A stretch of 64,000 bases of DNA from positions 62,001 through 126,000 of the forward strand of contig JACKQL020000066.1 of assembly GCA_018296165.2 (NCBI GenBank). The letters run 5' to 3'. Made by a program: the position numbers and the translations under genes. The notes under the pieces were generated by a model, which was not told where the DNA came from, ran no database searches, and worked only from the letters and a program-made list of their open reading frames with translations. Origin of the DNA: Termitomyces sp. T153. Its lineage: Eukaryota > Basidiomycota > Agaricomycetes > Agaricales > Lyophyllaceae. Shown one piece after another: positions 44,080 through 55,020 of the stretch. Positions within the stretch are counted from its first letter, which is position 1; every line of letters starts with the position of its first letter.

Positions 44080-46663
44080 ATGGTGACCGTCACTCCGGGA
44101 GTCGCATTCATCTTCTATCATATCACTGTGCTTGTCATACCCTCTGTGTTCTTCGGGCTCTTGCTCCAATACTCAAGCGATCGTATGCTTGGCAGGTATA
44201 CCCTTCCAACGTGGTTTGTCACCTTAGCATCGACACTATTCTTGCCATTGGTATCAACAATCCGTATGATTTATAAGAACCTTGACGATAGACGTCAAGC
44301 CGCCAAGCTAGGAGCTCGTCTTGCACCCAGGATCGATGGGAAATACATAGGGAATATTGACGTCTTGGCTACCATGCGGCATCTCAGAGATACTGGCTAC
44401 ATTGGTGTGTATTGTCAAGACCTATTTTCCATCCTCAGATTGGTATATAACATTCTTTTCTAAGCCGACGGTTTTGTCGACTGGGTCGGTGGAGATTCTG
44501 TCGTCAACATCCCCATATTGTGGTCGGATATGATCCTTACAGTTTGGCCTGAGCACCTCAAGACTATGCTTGCAACTGACTTCACAAACTATGCAAAAGG
44601 CGATGACTTCCTTGAATAATTTGTCCTCCTGAGATTGATGCCTCAACAGGGAAGAAATTTCAAGACGAGATGTTCTCTGTCCTAGGCTTCGGAGTCTTCA
44701 ATACCGATGGTCAGACATCAATTGCATCGCTGCTGAATAACTCCACGCGTGACTGACATCTGACATGAATAGGGGATATGTGGAGGCAAGTCTCCCTGGT
44801 CCTCTAGTGAATTCGTGCTCTCACGACTTCTGAAGGTTCCACAGGTCTATGACTCGCCCTTTTTTCACACGTGATCGCATCAGAGATTTCGATATTTTTG
44901 ACCGTCATGCCAATACTGTGCTGAACCTAATCAAAGAGCGCATGCGGAGTGGGAACGCCATGGATTTCCAGGTAGGTTAATTTCACGAACGTGCTCCGTC
45001 AGATTCTAATGTCTTCGCCCGGTAGGATCTAATGTCTCGTTTCACCCTAGACTCTGCATCTGAGTTTCTTTTTGGTATCGGTGTTCACAGCCTTGCCGCT
45101 GGCATTCCGTATCCACACAATGCCACCTCCGTCCCTTCTAACTCTGTTACCTCACAGGCAAAACATGCCAATGAATTTGCTGCCGCTTTTCTTCAGGTCC
45201 AGGAGGTTATTGCGCGTCGTTTTCTGCATGGTTCAATATGGCCGCTCATGGAGATTTTCGAGGACAAAACAAAGAAGTCGATGGAGATAGTCAGAGCTTA
45301 CTTGGATCCAATCATCAAGGAGGCCGTGGTAAAGAACGCCAACAACGCTAAGAATGTGTTGAAGGGAGAGGGGACAGAGTCTTACGTCGACGAAGGAGAA
45401 ACATTAATTGATCATCTTGTAAGACTATCGTCCGGTAAGCGTGCTTCTCAAATGAGCTGAGCAGAAGATTAACTTGAAATGTCGACTGAAAAGACCCTGT
45501 GGTTTTGAGAGACGAGACGTGAGTTGTCATCATATATATCTTCAAGTCCCGTGGCAAACCCTTCAGTATATACAGCTTGAATATCATGATTGCAGGACGT
45601 GATACGACAGCCTCCACTCTTACATTCATTATGTATTGTCTAGCTATGTATCCCACCGTTCATGCACGACTCCGCGAAGAAGTTCTTGATCAAGTAGGAC
45701 CAACCAAACGACCCGACTTTGATGACATCAAGGATATGAAGTATCTCAGGGCTGTCATCAACGGTAAGCTACACTACTCTTTTGATAATGCTTCAATTGA
45801 TGATGGATATTTCTTTCCTAGAGACACTAAGACTCTTTCCTACTGTGTGAGTCTGCTTGATGTATATTTTCTGTTCATATCATGGTTAAATGTGTTCGAT
45901 GAAGGCCTTTCAACACACGGTGATCCATAATTTCCTCTATTTTCGAGAATTACAACATTGATCAAAGATTAGTGAGAACATCAAAGCAACTATCTGGCCA
46001 TCACACGATCCGGCCCAAAAGTCTATCTACATCCCCGCAGGAACACAGTACGTTTTTTTCTCTGATGGACTGTGATAAAGTTCTAATCAACTTCGTATCA
46101 CAGGCTGATATACTCGGTCTTCATTATGCACCGACGCAAGGACCTGTGGGGTCCTGATGGTACATATACATCGTACTGCTCATTTGGCAGACATTGACGA
46201 GGCAATAGCGGACGAGTTCGATCCTGACCGCTTTCTTGATGATAGGCTCAAGAGATACCTCAAGAATTCATTTATCTTTCTCCCTTTCAATGCTGGCCCA
46301 CGAATTTGTCTCGGTCAACAGGTCCGCTGCCTATTTGGATTTTTGCACGATTGTTTGGCATTAATCCTATTCCTATTAGTTTGCGTATAATGAAATATCA
46401 TTCATGCTCATCCGTTTCATACAGCAATTTACTAGTGTAAGTCTTGATGAGGCCGCCTCTCCACCTCAGGCTAAGCCCCCCGCGCATTGGGCGGAGGGCG
46501 TTGGTCGCAAGACAATTGAGAGAGTGTATCCAAAGTGGCATCTAACCATGTACGCTCAAGTAAGTAACTCACAATGTGGTTATTATCAACCATTGGAGTA
46601 ATTGAGCATGTCTCATAGGGTGGACTATGGGTCAGGATGACTGGAGCTGACCCGACTGCTTGA
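44080..46663 (+). CDS. Cytochrome P450, CYP63-like
   Basis: Many exons join into a full-length P450 of roughly 590 residues. The N terminus has two hydrophobic segments ([20 protein letters not shown] and [16 protein letters not shown]) for ER anchoring. Key sites: I-helix AGRDTTAST (about 45589), [17 protein letters not shown] (ExxR, exons near 45818-45970), [25 protein letters not shown] and the heme segment [17 protein letters not shown]. The order and sequence fit the CYP63 group of white-rot and other agaricomycetes, which oxidise alkanes, fatty acids and aromatics. Two introns use GC rather than GT at the 5' end (44600 and at the WR codon near 44778). With those splices no frame break remains. 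It ends [10 protein letters not shown] at 46663. Confidence 0.85.
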
Positions 46664-47630
46664 AACTTGAATCTTCTGAGAATGCAAGTCCCATTACAAT
46701 TGTCCAAATTCATTACCAAAAAATACTTGTTCATTTGTCAACTACTTCTACTGTAGACTCGGCTTTGAAAATTTCTTGTTTTTCCCGTGCTAAAAGCAGA
46801 GCCGGCAGCGACAGTGGTAGTGGTGGCTAGCACTACAAGGTGTTGTGAAGAACAATTCTAGCGATATCATTCTAGACTCCCACCACTGGCAGCAGGGCGA
46901 TTGAGCATGTTCTTCTGATCTTCAAATTTACTGAGTTATGAGTAACTTCTCACCATCGGCAGGTAGTGAATTGCGTGTGTCCCTGAGACGACAGTTCACT
47001 ACCCAGGACGTGTAGTTTGTTCTACGACTAAGTATCTGGCACCCACGGGACACTGGTATAACTATGCTTCCCTGGATGTTCAGACTACCCTCTGAGTCTG
47101 ACAAAATAGATTCCTGACACAAAAAGCCATATTTAGCACTAGTAACTTGACATTGGAGGTGCTATATTTTACCTGAGGTGATCCCAGGTTGCCTTTACCC
47201 AAAATATGGTCTAGTTGTTGTGTCCCGTCGAGGGATAAGCAACCGTCACGCTCGCCGAGATGCGGCATAGCGGAGTTTGTAATTCTCGCTGACAGATGGT
47301 TCCTCTCTGCTGTTATACACCCACAATTCCCCTAAATCCAACTGCGCGAGAATCTATCAAATTTTTCGGGTTCCAATAATTCGACCCCGTACTATTCAAG
47401 CTATAATCAACCTTGGACACCATATAGTCAACCTCTTACTGCACCATGACTTATAGTATGCTAATTATATTCTCTTCCCATTACATGCGTGTTATCATTA
47501 AATGCGTGCTATATAGTGAGTACTCAATTCTCACCCTTGTCTGACTCAGTTCTTCCTCGTCCGATCGGAGTTTTAAATGATCACCTTACTAAGGAGTGAC
47601 AATCTGTGACATCCGACGATGAAAGTGTAA
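46664..47630. other. Intergenic region with a diverged MITE-like relative
   Basis: No gene. From about 47075 the series TACCCTCTGAGTC, AGATTCCTGACAC, AAAAGCCA, ACCTGAGG and CTAGTTGTTGTGTCCCGTCG parallels the left half and interior of the element at 47631-47998, so this is probably an older copy. A 9-bp inverted pair GGTAGTGAA/TTCACTACC lies near 46962-47003. Confidence 0.45.
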
Positions 47631-47998
47631 GTACTATCCCCGTAGTTCGGAGTACCCCTTGAGTCGGATAAAAAAAAAGATTTGCAGCAAATAGCCACGT
47701 TGAACGTCCAAGAGTTGAGACCCAGACAACAGTATGACTACTTACCTGTTTCCAACTTGATTCGAGTTCAGGAACAGTGTTGTAGTTGTCTTCCGTCGTG
47801 GATGATGGTCGAGTCAATGTCGCGCCTGCCGATTCGACGGCAAGGCGGAGTCTGAAGTTTCCTTCACGCCAATGTATTCTCCGCGTTCTACTCATAATTT
47901 TCTCTGGGCGGAGTTTGAACAGGGGCGTTTGACTAAGTGTGACTAGATTGTGACGTCCGACTCAAGGGGTACTCCGAACTACGGGGGTGGGATAGTAC
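47631..47998. mobile_element. MITE-like element with about 40-bp TIRs
   Basis: The left end GTACTATCCCCGTAGTTCGG through GAGTCGGA (47631-47668) recurs inverted at 47956-47998, with one 5-nt insertion in the right copy. The 288-bp interior has a minus-strand frame without a recognisable domain. The size (368 bp) and TIRs fit a non-autonomous DNA element. A clear target-site duplication was not identified, so the superfamily stays open. Confidence 0.7.
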
Positions 47999-48110
47999 CC
48001 GCGACCGTGGGGGTTCTCTTTGATCTCCTGATAAGATTAGATTTTCTTCGTATTCTTAAACTCAGCTGATCTGGTACCAGAATCTGTCATATCGCAAACC
48101 AACAGGATTC

Positions 48111-49030
48111 ATGGCAACTATCGCACAAGACGCTATCAATTTTATCGAGGCTAACAAAGACCATTTTGACAAGAACGCTCATGAATACGATGAGCAACCT
48201 TACGCTCTCGAGCGAGCTCGAAGGTAGAGTCCGACCTTGTCCATACCAATTGATGTTAGGTTTTGACGAGCAAAAGGACGGCAATCAAGATGAGGGAGGC
48301 CTATGATTTCAAAGAAGATATCACTACTGTTCTTGAGTACGCTTGCGGAACAGGTTTGTACTGATTTTTACTCTTCTGAAGTTTGCCTAACAAAGTCGAT
48401 CTTCCGTATGCGTAGGTCTAGTGTCCAGAGAACTTGCGCCCTACACCAAAAGGATCGTCGGTGTCGATATCAGCCAAGGAATGGTTGATCAATACAATTT
48501 ACGCGTTCGTAACCAAGGAATCCCTCCAGAGGAGATGCAAGCCTTCCGTGCTGAGCTGAAAGGTGAAGCCGGTGAACTCGGAGATGAGAAGTTTGACGTG
48601 ATAATCGTGAGTATTCTGAGATATCGCACCACAGCAGCACAGCACCTACTAACTGTTTCTATTAATTGCGCGGCTCTCCTAGTGTGCCTCGGCTTACCAC
48701 CACTTCCCTGATATTGATGCCGTTACTCGTATTCTGACCCACTTCCTGAAATATGGTGGTGTGTTCCTTGTTGTAGATCTCGCGAAGCGTACTGGAGATC
48801 ATGCACATGAGCAGGGCCATGGTCATGAACATCATCAGCTGATTCCAGATCATGTTCACCATATCGTTCCTCATCGAGGTGGACTTGGTGAATCGGACAT
48901 GCGCAGAGCATTTGAGAGTGCTGGACTCAACTCGTTCAGCTTCGATGACAGCCTCGTCGCAAAGCATGATAGCAGACTTTTCATTGCAAAGGGTATCAAA
49001 TCTAAAGCTCAATGTCAACTTATGGCATGA
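48111..49030 (+). CDS. SAM-dependent methyltransferase with His-rich loop
   Basis: Exon 1 is 48111-48223 (MATIAQDAINFIEANKDHF, AHEYDEQPYALERAR), then RTAIKMREAYDF, VLEYACGTG split by an intron inside the glycine motif, LVSRELAPYTKRIVGVDIS, MVDQYN, and after another intron CASAYHHFPDIDAVTRIL, YGGVFLVVDLAKR. These are motifs I-IV of a class I methyltransferase. A loop near residue 195 is His-rich (HEQGHGHEHH, then HVHHIVPH), followed by DMRRAFESAGL and the C-terminal strand RLFIAKG. The family is common in fungi, mostly without known substrates. The His-rich loop might bind metal, but that is only a possibility. The frame is intact to the stop at 49030. Confidence 0.82.
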
Positions 49031-49219
49031 CGAGGAAACCTCTGGTACTGGTTAAATAATATTCACAATATTGATTCTAATCGACTGCGTTACGGAGATG
49101 AAGCTCCTGAATGTAAAAAGTGTATATTTAATCTTCGTCTTGTTACATATGTCTTTATTTATCAAACACTTATCCAATACTATGGTCAAAATCCCGCGCA
49201 GCTATTGTGTCTTCCAATA

Positions 49220-50337
49220 CTATGGCCGCACAGCTAGCGATGCATCGGCTGCAGAGTAACGTGGTGGAAACTCCTGATTTAAACAACGTCCCAAGGGACA
49301 CTTGCCCAGGAACAGCTCCATAAAGTGGAATTGGAAAATTCTACACAAAAACTGCAGATCGTTGGGGGAATGTAGTCGGCACTGAGATTCCACATCTGTT
49401 CGTTCGTGCGGGGACTCCGAAAAAAGGGAAGGAGAGGGAGACTCTGAAGACTCTGATAAGAATTCTGCATGTGAAGAGCTCTGTTGCTGTGAACTGGTGC
49501 TGGAAACAATTTTCTGCCGAGTATCAAATGAAGCTGGAAAAGAAGACCTGTCTGTGTCATGGATTTGAACATTTAAATGTGCATAGTTGAAAAATAGATT
49601 TCCACTCACTTTTAGTTCTTTCGCTTTCTATCGAACTAGTTTCCTTGAAAGGTTCCGGTTGTAGCGGATTCTTGTTGGGTTGATGAATCTTCCTTAGGGC
49701 AAGAATGATGACCACGATTATGAGTATGATGAGACCTCCGAGCGTTGACGCTACAGCCACATTAACAATGAAGCACGGGTGGGAAATAGACGAGTCGCTG
49801 CTCGTGTGTGTTGATGCAGCTCTTATGGGAGTTGGTGCGGGATTGACAGTTTGATATGCAATTGACGTTGTCGTGCTCACACCGAGCATATAAGAGGACC
49901 TAGCTAGAGAAACTGAAGTTCCAAAACTAATCCAAATTGGTGAATAGGTTTGCCTCTGGTATCCACATAACCTGACGTACTCGATTGGAAGAGGTCTCCA
50001 AGTCGATATAGTGGCTTCCGTGGAGGTTGTTCCAGACTCACGCAAAGACATGACCTCGGCTTCGGATAGAACACCGTCGGTAGTAAGTTTACTTCCTCTA
50101 CATCCGAGTCAAATCATTTGTCTATGTGGCATCGAGACTTGCACTTACTCCTGGAACGTCAAAGTACTACTCGACCTTCGAAATCCTCGGGTTTAGAGAT
50201 TACGTGCAAAAACATATTGAAACCACTCACTCGCCAAGTGTAACATCTGGTTGGCACATGGAATGAAGACATTTCTCACCAAGGTCCGAATCATTCGAGG
50301 GAGAAGCGTCTGTGTTCCGAAAATCGAGATAAGCCAT
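49220..50337 (-). CDS. Single-pass membrane protein with Ser/Thr-rich ectodomain
   Basis: Starts at 50337 (MAYLDFRNTDASPSN, then CLHSMCQPDVTLGE); after an intron the frame continues GVLSEAEVMSLRESGTTSTE. The middle is Ser/Thr-rich up to SSISHPCFIVNVAVASTLGG, followed by a long hydrophobic helix (LIILIIVVIILAL) and a basic RKIHQ stop-transfer. After the last intron the cytoplasmic part is Ser/Gln-rich (SSTSSQQQSSSH) and ends AADASLAVRP. No cleavable signal peptide is evident, unlike the four-gene array, and the RMRRVL tail motif is absent, so I do not place it in that family. Function unknown. Confidence 0.6.
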
Positions 50338-51048
50338 GGTTTACGAATGATGCAGCTTTCGAATCAGAGGAAAATTAGATTAGAGAAACTGTAGAGTGGT
50401 CAAACGAGCCCAGATCGCGCAAGGTAAAAGATGCTAGTTCTTTTAAACATTGCTAGGCGTTTGAGATGTCCAATATTGCGATGGTCTTTGGTGTGACGAA
50501 GGAGTTATCCACAGCATTTGAACTATGGTACTTCTATCGGTGCAGACACGGCTCTGTAATCGGACAAGCCTTCGAAATCGGGCAAGCCTTCGAAATCGGG
50601 CAAGCCTTATGTAGTAATTTCGCATCAGAAAGCGCCGACTGAACACGGAGAGCCAAACGGGGTAAGAGCAAAAACACCAGGTTGTTGTACTTATGTACAT
50701 CAATTTTCTATAAGACGTACGACTTTTCAAGAAGCAAGAACACACCACTTTTTATAGGACAGGACATCCGTGTCAAGAGATTGTATAATGCTCAGACGTC
50801 TGATTGTATGTAGAAGCTGGCCGTTCGCAGCACAGAGAAAGCCATAGCAAGTATATGGACATAATTATACTAACAGGGTCTAACTGAACCAACGGACTCC
50901 TTCTGATGGGGAAGAGCACAGCTTCAGATGCTCGACAATCTCAGAGCAAATATAGTTATAGAAGTAGTGCACCCCATAATGTGTTGACACTGGAAGACTA
51001 GTAGATGTAATGGGCTCTTGTTCTTTTATGCGATAGGGGCCTTCGGCT
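50338..51048. other. Intergenic region with an 18-bp tandem repeat
   Basis: No gene. GCCTTCGAAATCGGGCAA is repeated two and a third times at about 50569-50608. Otherwise it is the 3' flank of REV1 and the upstream flank of the membrane protein gene. Confidence 0.5.
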
Positions 51049-54000
51049 TCACTTCAGAGATAGACATCCACCAAACTTTTTGCGTGCCGCGACATCCATC
51101 TTTGCCTTGACCTCTCGGAATATCTTCCACCAAGCAGCTCCAACAGGGCTACCCTGGCTCAAATTCAACCCTTCGTCTTCTTCAACATATTCCGATCCTC
51201 CCCAATGACGCCTCAGCAGCACCAACCACCACTTCAAAATCGATATAGCACGTTCGACTCCAACGTCACCGTATTGAGTCCCATCCACAACATTCACGAG
51301 ATATTTCGTGAAAAGCTCGACATCTTGCTCTTTGGGAACCCATTTCTGATACGTGGTGATCCATAACTCAATCGCCCTCTGGATATCCGGTGTCTCTGTC
51401 ATCAAGAACTTCTCGCGCTTCTGTTTTCCCTGTTGTCGCAAGATGGGTGGGTCAACGTACCGTGCTCGGGGCGGAGGCGCACGCCATAAGAGGTGTGCAG
51501 GAATCGGTTTGCGTTTGCGAGGTTTCAAAATCTTGCGTTTGGACGGCGGAGTGGGGAGTTTACCGTATTTCTTGATGAGACGGAGCATGGCGAGTTGTTC
51601 ATGTTGGACATTGGGGGGAAGGTCACGGAAGACAATTGGGTCAATGCTCAAAGCGCGCAGTGCTTCGTCCGATATCTTGACTGCTCCTGCCCGACCTTTC
51701 TTTTTGAAAAGGGAGTTCTTCGTTGGAAAGATCATGGGACGAGTAGTACGGGGTCTTTGCTGTCGTACGATTCTCGAATAGTCGGTACCCTTTATTCCCA
51801 TCTTTTTGGGAAATATAACCTTCCGCGGTGACAGGGGCGGCGGAGGCAGCTCTGCAGGAGGGGCAGAGACCGATCGACGTTCGTACTCGCTCTCGAGTTC
51901 GTTGCGAACGTCGTCCGGCAGTGCATTGAGCACTGCCATGTCGACTTGGGAGAGGTTCGGAAGGTCAGAATTGTCTTTCGTTGGAGCTTCCTGGTGCATA
52001 GGCTCCTGAAAGTCATCCAAGGGAGGATGAAGAACAATGTCGGGAGGAGCCACCGAAGGTGGGGATCGTGCAGTCTTCCTCGGGCTAGGAACACGTCTGA
52101 AGGGTAACATTCCCTGCTGAATGGTTCCACCCGATGAAGGTTTCTCGAGTTTTTGAATCTGGATGCCAATACCTCGCAGCTCCTTGGGGTCAAAGTTGAA
52201 TGAGCGGAGAATTCGATAAGCGTGCTCCCCAATGACTCTCTCATCACTTGTTGCTCGCCCACCTGGTCCGATGAGTGTTATTTGTTTGTTGTACAGATCG
52301 CATGCGCCATGTCCAAGAAACTGTCTCAGGGATCAATGTCGTTCTACAAAATACAGTGCGTTATCACTGACCTTAGGGGGTTCTACAGGAGCCGTGGGAT
52401 CACGCTTCATGATCTTCAAGGTGATAGATCTCCCTACCATCCCAATATCATCCAAACGTTTTGCAACCTCTTTCGACATCTGGTATATGAATGCCTCTGC
52501 CTGCTCTCCATTCTCAAATCGAATACCATACTGATCAAGCTAGTCAGCTAATGCAATGTGATACCTAAAAACAACCCACGTTAATATCGCAAGAGACAGA
52601 CTTCCTCGGTTTATCAGATTCCAACTTCTTCTCATCAATCCCTCTCAGCGCATTATACAATGTCTCGCCAGTCGACTTTCCCAGCGCATCACACAAAATG
52701 GCTTTGCTCTTGTCCATGAGCTCCCCAAGCATCGTAACACCAAGTTTCTCTTGCGCTTTCTGCTTTGCCGAAGAACCAAAACCATGCAAATCAGTAATAC
52801 TGAGCGGGGCTAAGAAATCTTGGACTTCTTCTGGTACAAGGTGGTATGACCCTGCAGGCTTGGCCCGCCGAGTTGCTAGACGAGCTAGAAGGATGTTGTG
52901 GGAGATGCCGATGCTCACTAAATAAGTGTATAGATAATAGTCTCAGGGAAGAGCAAACATTCTCGTACCTTCACATCCGGTGGCTTGACGGACTAGTGCG
53001 CGAATCATTTCAGCAAAGTCCTTTGCTGGGTCAACAGCCTCGTCGTCCTGTGAACTGTTGGCACGAAGTTGAAGCACGACACTAGATACGTCTATGAGAG
53101 CCTCGTCTACGGAAACAGCTTGAAGGTCGTCTGCGTGTTTCATAAGAATCGTGTAGAACTTCAGCGACAGTTTTTTGTATCTAATATAATAATCAGAAAC
53201 GCAGACACTGAAACACAACAATCTTCGGTACCTTTCAAACTCGTATGGGATGGTTATGACACCAGGACAAAGCTCGCGTGCTTGTCTAAGGCTATCATAA
53301 AGGACTATAAGTATGACAGAGAGAAAAATCGAGCGCATATCAAATACCTCATCCCATTTCTGAGACCAAAACTTCTCGCCTCATAACTAGCACTCGCGAT
53401 CTCACTCGTGCTAGATGCTCCTCCCTGATCACCCTGCGAATGACATACGACCACCGGTTTCCCCTTCAACTGCGGTCTCGTCGTCAACCCAGCCGAAACG
53501 AAAAAACAATCAAAATCACAGTGCATGATAACACGATCATCAAGCGCTTTTTCTTTCCCCTTCCCCTTCCTCTGATGCTTCACCAATTCGGCGCCCCGCA
53601 TACTAAGATCATCAACAGCACCAGTAGGCTCTTTAATCAACTCAGAATCAATACGACCAACAAGCTGTGCAGCCCCGACCGTCTCCGCACGTTCCTGTGC
53701 CTCTTGAACGAGGTTCCTGAGTTCTGCTTTCCACATAGACAAATGATGCAGTCGAGAGTTCTTGTAATAACCTTCTATAAAGTCCGAAGCAGCGGATGTA
53801 TGTGCTTTACGCCACTCGGGATTGGCCATCACGCGCTCGGCGAGAGGGTTGGATTTGTGTCCAGCATACGATGGAACTTCGTTCTTAGTATAATTTCCCT
53901 TTACATGTTTAGAGGCGCCCGCAATTGTGTTTAAGGCCGACGGATTGAGCGGAAGTGCGAGACTCGTGGTCGCGTTGGAAAGAGGTACCTGTAACTGTTT

Positions 54001-55020
54001 GAGGGGTAAAATATGAGTTTTGTCATTCTGGTCTCCATTGAGAGGCTGAGGTGGTCGTGAAATATTTCTGTCATCTTCTCGGGGCAAGGCTGGTGGAAGC
54101 AAAGGTCTCTTGCGGATTGGCGTGGTCACCTCTGGTTGGGCCTGTGACTTCTGCTTCATGGGTGTAATGGGAGGCGGAACGGACTGCACGAGGTCCCGAG
54201 ACAGGATCGTTGTAAAAGACATGGACGGGTCGAGAAGGCCGGGTTGTTTGACCTTTGACCCTTGGATTTTTTCTGATCTTTCGCTTGGAGAGAAGATAAA
54301 GTCTTTCCAGGGTAACAATACCCCCCCTTTTGCACTCTCCACCAGCCATTCGGGTCGGACAACTTTCATATGCTTAAATTCGCGCATTTTGGCCCCAGTA
54401 AGGGAGCATGTAACAATGTGTGTTCTGAGGTGAACCTAATGAACGGCTGACCAAGAGACACTGCTGGGAAACTTACACAATCGACTTCTTGTCGAGGTAG
54501 GGTTGGAATATTCCACCATGTTTAACAATTAGTTTCCTCAGATCCTGGATAGAAGGCTGGGTATATCCATTAATCTGACGAGCGTTTGGCTTACATCTAT
54601 TGCGAGAGAAGAAGACGAAGGACTTACATATATTGCTAATCCCTTAAAAAGATCTTTGTCACTTCCGGTCTCTTGTTCGATATCTGCATTCTGGATCTGC
54701 AACTTGGCACGTTTGCGACGCATATACTCTCCGTATTCTCCAAAATGCGACTGGCCATATATGTCTTCTTCCACTGGGGAGTCCGCCGTTTCTTGCCTTC
54801 CTCTTTCCTCATAGACTTCCATACGAACCCGTTTGAGTGAGGGCTGTGTCGCTGGAGGAGGTTCAAGCTCTTGACTGTCATCTAACCCGCCATTTGATAG
54901 TTCACGGTTCATAGAGACATCTCCTGGAAGAATTGTGGTCGCAAGGGTCTCAAGAAAGACTGGGTCATCTTCCTCGTAGTAATCCGATGAATTAGTCTGC
55001 GAGGAGACAGGATGGTTCAT
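51049..55020 (-). CDS. REV1: DNA repair protein REV1 (Y-family polymerase)
   Basis: Starts at 55020 (MNHPVSSQTNSSDYYEEDD) with an acidic N terminus, then the BRCT domain (INGYTQPSIQDLRKLIVKHG, THIVTCSLTGAK, VVRPEWLVES). The Y-family core follows: MHCDFDCFFVS, KPVVVCHS, YEARSFGLRNGM, the catalytic SVDEALID, GISHNILLARLATRRAKP, DLHGFG and the little-finger region with SITLKIMKR. Two ubiquitin-binding motifs are visible in the last large exon (VLNALPDDVRNEL and FRDLPPNVQHEQLAML). The REV1 C-terminal domain (QRAIELWITTYQKW, ILKWWLVLLRRHWGG) ends at 51049. REV1 inserts dCMP opposite damaged bases and scaffolds other translesion polymerases. At least eight exons; all domains are in the normal order and no disabling change is seen. 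Opposite-strand frames here are shadows. Confidence 0.93.

Noticed and set aside
45890..45975. In-frame stop in the P450 after PFNTR
   Set aside because: A 54-bp GT-AG intron (GTGATCC...GATTAG) removes it and joins to [15 protein letters not shown] in frame.
49220..50337. Fifth member of the four-gene membrane-protein array
   Set aside because: It has a Ser/Thr stalk and one helix, but lacks the beta domain, the GGxxG helix type, the phase-1 border intron and the RMR(R/K)VL tail.
51353..51831. Plus-strand frames over the REV1 C terminus
   Set aside because: Antisense shadow of the UBM and C-terminal domain exon.
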